Assembly (NCBI GenBank): GCA_936920625.1
Contig: CAKZHC010000001.1
Coordinates: 1-39,369 of the forward strand
Direction of reading: 5' to 3'
Length of the DNA stretch: 39,369 nucleotides
Source: an uncultured Enterobacteriaceae bacterium
Lineage (GTDB): Bacteria > Pseudomonadota > Gammaproteobacteria > Enterobacterales > Enterobacteriaceae
Part shown: piece after piece, positions 1 through 7,262 of the stretch
Numbering within the stretch: position 1 is the stretch's first letter
How the letters are laid out: every line of letters begins with the position of its first letter
Made by a program: the position numbers and the translations under genes
The notes under the pieces: model-generated
Told to the model about the DNA's origin: nothing
The model's database searches: none
What the model saw: only the letters and a program-made list of their open reading frames with translations

Positions 1-55
1 TTTCAGGTTTCAGGTTTCAGGTTTCAGGTTTCAGGTTTCAGGTTTCAGGTTTCAG
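1..55. repeat. 7-bp tandem repeat, about 7.9 copies of TTTCAGG
   Basis: The heptamer TTTCAGG is repeated perfectly seven times from base 1, followed by six bases of an eighth copy. The array is cut by the window edge, so the true copy number is unknown. On the minus strand the unit reads CCTGAAA, and the stop codon of the neighbouring Eag-like gene (TGA, bases 45-47) lies inside the second unit met by that gene. Because 7 is not a multiple of 3, added or lost units would shift any frame crossing the array, but the first TGA already ends the upstream gene. A contig end at such an array is also compatible with assembly failure. Confidence 0.95.
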
Positions 56-530
56 CTGCCAGCGACCATGGCATGAAGGTGTTGATCACCTGGACGTAAT
101 GTTTCCGTTGGTGTGCAGTGAACTCTTTTTTAGCGTTTAACGTAAATATCAACACATCTCTGCCTTCGGTATTATAGTGAATGTGCTGTGGCAATTTTAT
201 TACAGACTGAACCTGGCGTATGGTTTCACCGTCATGTAAATAGCGGTTAGCTACCTGAACAACTGCGAGTTTTGCAGGGCCGACCTCGTGTTTTATCAAC
301 TTTCCCTCTATCTGAAATCCCGGCAATTTATTTCGTAGTGCTTCCATTTCACTCTCACACCAACGTTCAGGTGTCTGCTCTTCACCCAGCGATGTTCGTG
401 TAATCACTATCTGGTATTCACAATTATCCGGATCACGAAACATTAATAAATTAATACTCCTGTCCAGAACGGGCACTGGGGTTTTGAAAGTGCCTTCAAA
501 CAGTGAGTATGTATAAGGTGTTTTGCTCAT
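45..530 (-). CDS. Eag-type T6SS effector chaperone (DUF1795/DcrB-like)
   Basis: A 161-residue soluble protein with no signal peptide or membrane segment. It has the layout of the DUF1795 (Eag) family: N-terminal strand region with DRSINLL, a central LPGF (residues about 70-73), and a C-terminal DVLIFTLNA strand followed by a helix ending in INTFMPW. Family knowledge: Eag proteins bind and stabilise the N-terminal transmembrane segments of PAAR- or Rhs-linked T6SS effectors and load them on VgrG. The start codon overlaps the stop of the upstream OmpA-domain gene by one base (TAATG), so translation is probably coupled. The cognate effector would be expected beyond base 1, outside the window. 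Function is inferred from family resemblance and T6SS context. Confidence 0.72.
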   Translation of the reverse strand: MSKTPYTYSLFEGTFKTPVPVLDRSINLLMFRDPDNCEYQIVITRTSLGEEQTPERWCESEMEALRNKLPGFQIEGKLIKHEVGPAKLAVVQVANRYLHDGETIRQVQSVIKLPQHIHYNTEGRDVLIFTLNAKKEFTAHQRKHYVQVINTFMPWSLAAET

Positions 531-2170
531 TAATGAAAAATCTCTGATGATTTACTGTGAAGGGGTAGTATCAATACGTCGACACGGCGGTTGCGTGCTC
601 GGCCATCTACAGTTTTATTACTGGCGACAGGCTCACTGGCCCCCACTCCCCGGACGGACATTATGTTTGTGTTCACCCCGCTGGCGGCCAGCCAGTCACG
701 CACGGCTATGGCGCGTTGCTCTGATAAAGTGGCGTTCCGACCGTCGCTGCCGCTGTTATCGGTATGGCCTATAATCAGAACAAATTGATTCGGATAGTGT
801 CTGATCAGAGTAAGAATGCTCGTTAATTGCACGATAGCATCTTGCTTTAGTTTGGCACTACCGGGATTAAAAAGAGCGGGTGGGAAGTCAGTACTATAGG
901 TGAGTATCGCTTTTAGTGAGGCGAGTTGCTGATCAACGCTAACAATTTGCCTGGCGCAGGGAGAAAACCACCAGTCAGTTAGTCCTGATTTTGCGCTACA
1001 TTCCTCTTTTTGCTCCCGAATCAGGGCCAGTTGCGTAATATAATGTTGCTTCCTGAGTACCGACATCCTTTGAAAATTGTTGTAAGGCTGCAATTGTTTC
1101 TGAAACTGTTGTTGTTTTGCCGCAGAGGACCATGTTATGTGAGCCATATCAATAGCTAGCAGAAGGGTAGCCAGCAGAATGCTCCACAATATTTTCGGCA
1201 GCGGGTGCCTGATAGTCAGTGCAGTTTGTTCCGGTGGTGGAGGGAGGAGAACGGGGACGCGTACTTCAGGTAGCGGAGGCAAAGAACTTGCTATTCCCAG
1301 AGGAGGGAGGATGCCATAGTGTTCCTCAAGCCAGCGCGACCACGCTCCATGACGTGGGAAACCATTACCGTCATCACACAGCAGTATCTGATGCAGCTGT
1401 AAAGGAGATTGAGTAAAAACTTTCTCTAGCGCAGCATTAATACTCAGATTTGCCATCCATCGTAACAGACTGGATAGCAGGGCAAAGCGTTGTATCGTAT
1501 TTACAGATATAGCCTCTTCAGCTAGCTTTTCCTGTTGTTGTTTTAGTGTAGCCACTACTGTTGCGGGTGCCGGGAGTGTTGCATCGATTTTTCCACTCCA
1601 GCTCGCATTTTCCGGCAAATGACTGCGACGGGTTGTCGTTAACCGTGCATAGATACCCAGTATACAAGGGAGCGTAATGACGGGTTGTGTCCCGGCAAAT
1701 TGATTTTTCCAGGATGTGATTTTGTCGATCATGATTTCACTGGTATCGAAGCCATCTGGCAGGAAGGGGAAAAACGCCATTAAAGGTGAATCGCTATGAT
1801 TAACCTTAATAGAATTAATACGCTGAGTGAGCATTTGTGGTGAGGTAACCAGTAACCAACAGATCTTATCTGTATAGCGCACTGAGTCAGAGTAATTGGA
1901 CTTGCTAAACCATCTCGAGGCATATGGCCCTAACACCAGTATAACTGGCTGCCTGTGTTTGATGGGGCTTTGTTCCGGGGTGAGAGGGCAGGGCTGTTCA
2001 CGCCGTTCGTATCTTAATTGCAGAATAAATAGTAGCAGACATAATGTTATCAATAATGCAAATAGCAGATCACGATGCGCCAGACCAGCAGACGTGAAGC
2101 TTGTTACAAAAACTACTATCAGAGACAGCGTAACTGTAGCCAGTGCACCACGTAGTGTGAAGATTCTCAT
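530..2170 (-). CDS. TssM-topology membrane protein with C-terminal OmpA peptidoglycan-binding domain
   Basis: A 546-residue protein. Two hydrophobic helices lie at about residues 8-28 and 34-52, a long cytoplasmic region at 53-325 includes a degenerate P-loop-like stretch (VILVLGPYASRW, 76-87), a third helix lies at about 326-345, and a periplasmic OmpA-like domain at about 430-538 has GHTDNSG (468-474) and RNRRVDV (526-532). The two-helix hairpin, cytoplasmic domain, third helix and periplasmic part copy the topology of TssM, but the protein is much shorter and ends in an OmpA domain that in this cluster is otherwise fused to TssL. It starts immediately after the stop of the TssL-like gene (TGA then ATG, no gap), so the two are probably made together. 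The role as an accessory T6SS envelope anchor is inference; a generic OmpA-family protein is the cautious alternative. Confidence 0.7.
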   Translation of the reverse strand: MRIFTLRGALATVTLSLIVVFVTSFTSAGLAHRDLLFALLITLCLLLFILQLRYERREQPCPLTPEQSPIKHRQPVILVLGPYASRWFSKSNYSDSVRYTDKICWLLVTSPQMLTQRINSIKVNHSDSPLMAFFPFLPDGFDTSEIMIDKITSWKNQFAGTQPVITLPCILGIYARLTTTRRSHLPENASWSGKIDATLPAPATVVATLKQQQEKLAEEAISVNTIQRFALLSSLLRWMANLSINAALEKVFTQSPLQLHQILLCDDGNGFPRHGAWSRWLEEHYGILPPLGIASSLPPLPEVRVPVLLPPPPEQTALTIRHPLPKILWSILLATLLLAIDMAHITWSSAAKQQQFQKQLQPYNNFQRMSVLRKQHYITQLALIREQKEECSAKSGLTDWWFSPCARQIVSVDQQLASLKAILTYSTDFPPALFNPGSAKLKQDAIVQLTSILTLIRHYPNQFVLIIGHTDNSGSDGRNATLSEQRAIAVRDWLAASGVNTNIMSVRGVGASEPVASNKTVDGRARNRRVDVLILPLHSKSSEIFH

Positions 2171-2764
2171 TCAGAAGGTACCCGTCAGATAGTACTGGCA
2201 GGATGACCACATCAGACATAGAAACAGAGTGGATAACATGATTTGCAATAAGAGCGGACGCCAGCGAATTTTGCTCACAACGGGAGAAGAGGGTGGATCA
2301 GATAAAATTACTCCTTCCTGAATCGGAGGCAAGGCTTGCTGAGTTTTTGCCAGAAGTGGCAAGGGGTTACCGGGCAGCGGCACAGGGGAAATAGCTAAAA
2401 GGTGGCTGGCACACAGTAAAATTCCCTCGCATTTCGACCGCTGTATTGCTGTTGCATGTGGTGTAAGAAACACTTGTTCAGTACTGGTGTCGTAAAAGCA
2501 CAAAGAGATTTTGTAATCCTGCCAGTTGAGCCCTTTGCCCTCGAGGCTATAACTAAGCTGGGTATCTGCTATTTGACAGATCAGACGACGCAGTGCATCA
2601 ATCTCATCGTAATGTGCACCTTGATTTTCGAGCTGCTGGCAGAGTCTGGCTATATAGAACCGCAACTGTCTTTGCAGGTTTTGCAGAGAAGGAATAATTC
2701 CATCCATGGCAAGCAATGTGCAGATAATCACGATTTCTTGTGCAGATGCGCTATTTTTCACCAT
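2171..2764 (-). CDS. small TssL/DotU-like protein with C-terminal membrane anchor
   Basis: A 197-residue protein. Residues about 20-75 resemble the DotU/TssL cytoplasmic helical bundle: LRFYIARLCQQLENQG, then DEIDALRRLICQIADTQLS, comparable with the helix in TssL that ends in CTALDEA. One membrane helix lies near the C-terminus (about 170-190) with only a few residues after it, as in TssL proteins that lack a periplasmic domain. The reading frame is open further upstream to 2812, but ATG at 2764 is preferred because GGAG lies five bases before it, and it gives a 7-bp overlap with the glycosyltransferase gene instead of 55 bp. A complete TssL is encoded at 21791-23167, so this is a second, divergent copy. 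Assignment to DotU/TssL is moderate. Confidence 0.6.
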   Translation of the reverse strand: MVKNSASAQEIVIICTLLAMDGIIPSLQNLQRQLRFYIARLCQQLENQGAHYDEIDALRRLICQIADTQLSYSLEGKGLNWQDYKISLCFYDTSTEQVFLTPHATAIQRSKCEGILLCASHLLAISPVPLPGNPLPLLAKTQQALPPIQEGVILSDPPSSPVVSKIRWRPLLLQIMLSTLFLCLMWSSCQYYLTGTF

Positions 2765-4095
2765 GACTGCTCCATGACTTCTCCCCAACCAGTATCGAGA
2801 CTGTAATGACACAACCGCATAGAATGGGCGGGAGCAGGGAAGGCAGTTTTAAACAGTATTTTTAGCTCTGTGATTTCTTCATTTATTGGTTTTAATTTTT
2901 TTTGAAATTCTTCAGGTGAGAGTTGTTGTATAAACAGGGGCTGATTATCAGCAGTGTAGACGCCCAGATGCCACCAGCTCACATCATTTTGATTAATATC
3001 GATTTTGCCCTTTTCCAGATGCCAGTGACGCTGATGGATATGATCCAGCGTTTGTAACCACTTCTGATGAGTTGCAGGCAAGGTATCAAACCAGGTAACC
3101 CGTTGCGGCCCATAAACATCGGGGTGGACTTTTCCTGAGGTAAAATCAATACCAATACGATACTGAAACTCCCGGAGTGAGCGTTGCTGGCCCAGCCCAT
3201 ATATACCAAGGTCAACCGGGTCATCACAGAAACCAAGCAGTGTATGAATACGTTTTTGAGCGATGGCATCCCGTTGCCACCACGTCAGATCTACCACGCC
3301 TTCTTTTTGTGCCTCGGTATTATGATCTTGCCAAACTTTAGGGTGTATCTTGCGCGAATAGTAATGCCAGAGCAGGACCTTGTGTGGTGACCAGATGTCA
3401 TAGCCATATGTCCAGGCCCGTGCTGCCATGGCGATCTCTTCGCCCATAAAAAAAATCTGCGGATCGTTACGTACATTTTTAACAAAATGTCCTTCGGCAA
3501 ACAGAAAACCAGCAGCAAGAAAGCCGCAGCGCTGTGGCTGCTCTGCTTCAAATGAACAGGGGGCAAAGTACACCAGCCTCCGTTTATTGATCCCTTTGAA
3601 AAAAAGGCGGTTGACTTTGCTGGCACGCTTTTCATCTTTGCCGGGAGTGTAGGCGGGGGGATAGCTAGAGAGCACCGGCCGTGGACTTTTACTACGTAAA
3701 CTCTCCAGCATAGCGATCATCTCACTGTCCCAGTGCGGAATGAAGCGGCAGTGAGAGTCTATCTGCAAAAAATAGTGTTCCTCATCATAAAGGGTTTCTG
3801 CGAGATGACGAGCCCAGCAGGCTCCCTGACTTTTGAGGTAGTGCAATGCCAGAAGGCGTACTCTGACGCCCTGCCAGATCAGTGTGTACAATATTACTCC
3901 CTGGTGGTTCTCGGTGTTTTCAAGCACCATGCCGGCAGCAAAGAAAGGGTCAAGTTTGAGGTCATCCTGCCAGCAGATAGCGATGCGCAGTCGCTGAGGG
4001 TAGTGTGCCTGCGCAATGAGGTCGTGCAAAGTTGCAATCAGCTCCGGGTCACGGTAACTGGCGATGCTAATAAACAGTGTAGTGTCAGGGTACAT
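2758..4095 (-). CDS. GlcNAc-type glycosyltransferase (PF11397-like) in the T6SS locus
   Basis: A 445-residue soluble protein with the pattern of the GlcNAc glycosyltransferase family: N-terminal TLFISIASYRDPEL (residues 6-19), a nucleotide-sugar/metal site QIDSHCRFIPHWD (111-123) in which D113 and H115 take the place of the usual DxD, a FLAAGFLFAEG segment (192-202) and an acidic FFMGEEIAMAARAWTYGYD motif (215-233). Family members transfer N-acetylglucosamine to protein hydroxyls or cell-surface acceptors. Glycosyltransferases of this type are found inside Erwinia and Pantoea T6SS clusters, but their substrate there is not established. It sits between the adhesin and the TssL-like gene in one minus-strand operon, so an apparatus protein, pilin or effector are candidate substrates (inference). 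Confidence 0.8.
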   Translation of the reverse strand: MYPDTTLFISIASYRDPELIATLHDLIAQAHYPQRLRIAICWQDDLKLDPFFAAGMVLENTENHQGVILYTLIWQGVRVRLLALHYLKSQGACWARHLAETLYDEEHYFLQIDSHCRFIPHWDSEMIAMLESLRSKSPRPVLSSYPPAYTPGKDEKRASKVNRLFFKGINKRRLVYFAPCSFEAEQPQRCGFLAAGFLFAEGHFVKNVRNDPQIFFMGEEIAMAARAWTYGYDIWSPHKVLLWHYYSRKIHPKVWQDHNTEAQKEGVVDLTWWQRDAIAQKRIHTLLGFCDDPVDLGIYGLGQQRSLREFQYRIGIDFTSGKVHPDVYGPQRVTWFDTLPATHQKWLQTLDHIHQRHWHLEKGKIDINQNDVSWWHLGVYTADNQPLFIQQLSPEEFQKKLKPINEEITELKILFKTAFPAPAHSMRLCHYSLDTGWGEVMEQSW

Positions 4096-4121
4096 TGGTT
4101 TACAGCCACCTATCGGTTAAA

Positions 4122-5122
4122 TCAACTAACAATTAACATGATTTCGGCAGTAGCACGGAAGTCGCCGTCCTCAGGAAGCTCAGCAGAACTGCCCGGTAGC
4201 AGGGTGGCACTCCAGTTGAATTCAGCCGGAATACCACTTATTCCCTGCTTTGTTTCGCCTTTGATGCCAGTGGCTGGCAGAAAATTATTGTTGCTATCCT
4301 TAATGCGAATTTTCATCCGATCAGCGTTACCCGCTTTATCTGTTACTTTTATCAGCCCGTCAGCAGTGCGAGTTTCAGCCGTGATAGTTGCTGTGACCTT
4401 GTATTCACCATAATCTGTTACGCAATTAAGTTTAAAATCCAGTGGCCGGGTGACACCTGCTTTGAGCGTGTTGTAAGTAACCTGGCCAAAAGGCACCTGA
4501 CGTTCACCATCGGGTGTACACACTGGGGTGGAGATCACCCGTAAACTGCCGACAACGAGTTTTTGTGCGTAATTACTCTCTGCATCTCGTCTCACCCAGT
4601 TATAAAGTAAGGGGCCAGCCGGTAAAACTTCGTCACCTGCATACGAATCATGTAATTCGAGCCAGTCGCTTTTTTTGGTCAACTCCAATATAAAGTAGCT
4701 GCCTGTGGGGTAGTTAAGGCGTCCTGACCCATCGGGAAAGATGATTCGAAGTAGCTCCGGCTTGTACCATTAGACCACATTGGCGTTATGCTGATACCTC
4801 GAATCTTCGTATTGTACGTTCTAACTCCCAGTCCTTTAGGAAAGAGCGGAGGTAATATACTTTTGCCGTAATTCTCACCCTGAAGACATTCCTTATAGCT
4901 AACAATTTCGGTTTGTTGTGTTGACTTCAGTGTGGCTATGACAGTCCCGATCGGTGCATCTGCATCGATCTTTATGAGCTGTGAGGGGATCTCGAGCGTT
5001 GTTGGCAGGCCATATTTCTTCCCAGAGTCAGGGGCGAAACCATTATCCAGGGTGCAGACTGCCCAAGCTTGCTGACTGATAATTAAACCTGTGCTAAGAA
5101 CCAGCAAAAATTTTATCTGCAT
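4122..5122 (-). pseudogene. two-domain fimbrial tip adhesin, frameshifted
   Basis: The 5' part (from ATG 5122) encodes a signal peptide ending in AWA followed by CTLDNGF, and then an N-terminal adhesin-like domain. It stops at 4679. From about 4716 onward another frame continues the protein (PTGSYFILELTKKSDW...), giving a C-terminal pilin-like domain with cysteines in VCTPDG and LNCVTDYG and a last strand AEIMLIVS suited to donor-strand exchange. Joined, the product is about 330 residues, the usual size of FimH/MrkD-type adhesins, so one gene with an indel at about 4709-4718 is more likely than two genes. The start lies 2 bp after the tssA stop, inside the T6SS operon and away from the usher operon on the opposite strand. 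A gene count of two separate proteins cannot be excluded. Confidence 0.75.
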
Positions 5123-5124
5123 AG

Positions 5125-6202
5125 TTAGTCATTCCGTTCGCTGCGAAGCTTTTCACAAAGCTCTGGTGGCAGAATATGCATCAGTTCGATGAAACTTTTG
5201 CCAACGGTGTGTTCAGTGAAAGTCAGTAACGGCCCCACCGGGCTGCTAGGTTCGGTATGAGCAAACCAGGCTCTGACCTAGCGCAGTCTGGCCAGTGCAT
5301 CTGCCCGATTTTTAATAGCTTTCGTTCCGGCGGTTGTCGCAGTTTTTACCACAGGCAGATTTACCATCTCCTCTGTTGGTAGTGGTGACAGTCTGGATGT
5401 ATCTGTGCTGTCATCGATTTCATTTTCATCAGCACTACTAACTAAAGGCGGGATACTTATGGGTTGGTTCAGCACAGTCTGAATAAATGAATGGCTTTAG
5501 TAGCCCTTTCAGCCCACTGAACAGGGGCGTATCCATGCCCAGATATTCAGACAGATGATCAATTAGCTGTTGCAGGTAGTTCCAGGCCTGCTGTAAAGCG
5601 AGGATGGCTGGAGCCTGCTGCTCCAGCCAGTTTTGTTTGATGGCTGCCAGGGCAATTCCGGAAAGCACCCCTTCTGCTTCTGGAGTTTGAATGGCCCGCT
5701 CTACATCGTGCACGGAGAGCTGTAAACCAGCGGCTTTAGGTAACATCTGCTGTCGAAGATCTGCCAGCAAACCATCAGGGGCATCCAGCTCAGTTAACGC
5801 GTTAGCGCGGATTAGAGGATCAAACACACCTTCATCTGACAATTGTGGATGCAGTGCTTCAGGCCAGGTAACAAGTAAAGCATAAAGTGCTGCCAGCCCC
5901 TCGGCGAGCGCTTCAGTACCAATCACGCGAAGCCGGCAGCGAATCAGAACAATAATCAGCCGAATATCCCGGCTTCGCGTCAATAACCTGCGGGTATCGC
6001 GTTCAATTTCTGCCCAGTTCAGAGGGTCAGGAGTTTCAATAAAATGTCCATACTCCGCGCCTGCTCTGGGTTGCAGACGACTTTGTAACATTATAAAGTC
6101 AGCGTCATACTCCAAACTCTCTCCACATGGGTTTCCACCGGGTACAGGTTGTATAAGATCCTGATACCACTCAGGGCAGGAAATAGCGTTGAGTGCGTTC
6201 AC
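5125..6202 (-). pseudogene. tssA: T6SS baseplate/cap protein TssA (ImpA_N), frameshift plus amber stop
   Basis: It starts with GTG at 6202 behind a good AGGAAGAG ribosome site. Residues about 10-130 are the ImpA_N domain (VPGGNPCGESLEYDADF; DPLNWAEIERD; DIRLIIVLIRCRL). The frame ends at 5438, but shifting by one base at about 5482-5490 (LLKPFI then QTVLNQP) restores the protein; the gene reads as having one extra T. A TAG at 5278-5280 then interrupts ADALARLR-stop-VRAWFAHTEPSSP, where glutamine (CAG) is the likely ancestor. After the stop the conserved C-terminus runs on (SSPVGPLLTFTEHTVGKSF, IELMHILPPEL) to TAA at 5125-5127. Full length would be about 358 residues. TssA coordinates baseplate and sheath assembly, so these lesions should impair assembly. 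Confidence 0.9.
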
Positions 6203-6221
6203 ATCTCTTCCTTTAGTGCAA

Positions 6222-7262
6222 TTAACAGGCTAACAAACCCTCGCGATGAACTTCAGGCTCGAAACTCATACCTGCCAGTGGTGTGCTGCGATCTTCCCGT
6301 TCCAGCCAGCTGGCATAACCCAACTGATGTGAACCGTCCAGAGTAACGCAGGGGACCTCATCAGCCGCTAATACCAGGCTTACTTCCCAGGCATACTCGA
6401 ATCCAACAAAATTACGTACCCACTCACGAAGCACCGGCAAATCTTCCCCCCAGGGGCTAAATTGCAGGTACTGTTTAAGCGTTAGGGGGCCAAAAACCAG
6501 CTTAAATTTATGTTGCTTATCGATTACTGTTTCACCCAAAATTGCCCCATCACCCAGCTTTGAGGTTTCACGGCCGTAGCCTAATCGTGAGCGATTATCT
6601 GGCTCAATCGAAAGCCACTGTTGAACATACTCCTCAATCTGTACAGGTACTTCAAAGTAGTAATGCAGTGCTCCCACTACCCCTTCGGGGTTGCGGGCTT
6701 CCCTAATCAAATGGGCCGATGAGGCAAGACGGGCATGGAGTGGCAGTACGCTGCCTTTAAGCTCTTGTGGATCGAGTCCAGTCAGACTTCCGATATAGAA
6801 TGAAAACTTCTCGTTATACCGGCGATCCAATGAAGCGGTATCCTGAGAAAGTGCCCAGGCACGATAAAACAGTGAAAGCGCGCGGTGGTGAAAGATATTT
6901 ACGAAATCAATCAGAGCGGTATCGTGTGATTCAGTATGACTGTAGGCAAGTTCAGTCAGATGCAGTGGCATGGCTCCCTGTGGCCCCCAGACACCCAGAC
7001 TAAACAGCTGTAAATGGATTTTTGTTGCTTCCTGCCATACGTGAGACATTTCACGTGGTGCAAACACCATATGCGGGATCTGGCCGATGCGGAATGGTTC
7101 CAGGTCAGGCAATGCTGCACTTCCAGGTAACGGCAGGTGGCTGTTACGTGCGGCGATGGCACGCATTAAACTGATAAAACCACTCTTCTAGGGAGATTGT
7201 TCATCAAACCAGTTGCCCAAAGGCGGAGTACTGGGAACTGGTGTTTGCGGGTTCAGCGACAT
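6222..7262 (-). pseudogene. tssG: T6SS baseplate protein TssG with in-frame amber codon 25
   Basis: The ATG at 7262 overlaps the tssF stop by one base (TGATG) and opens MSLNPQTPVPSTPPLGNWFD, a normal TssG beginning. Codon 25 (7188-7190) is TAG, followed in the same frame by KSGFISLMRAIAARNSHLPL and the rest of the protein to TAA at 6222. Sequence logic (SP-stop-KSGF) suggests a tryptophan TGG changed to TAG. The downstream 314 residues are uninterrupted and include ImpH/TssG features such as HVWQEATKIHLQLFSLGVWGPQGAMP and FVNIFHHRALSLFYRAW. Reinitiation at ATG 7166 could give a protein lacking the first 32 residues, with only a weak ribosome site. TssG forms the baseplate wedge with TssF and TssE. 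Confidence 0.88.

Noticed and set aside
1..55. CRISPR or telomere-like array
   Set aside because: Units are 7 bp and contiguous with no spacers; this is a simple tandem repeat.
523..774. Plus-strand open frames opposite the OmpA-domain gene
   Set aside because: They are shadows of the conserved OmpA coding region and lack any family resemblance.
4679..5122. Two separate fimbrial genes instead of one broken adhesin
   Set aside because: The frames overlap, the downstream part has no signal peptide and only a TTG start, and PTGSYFILELTKK upstream of that start continues the domain.
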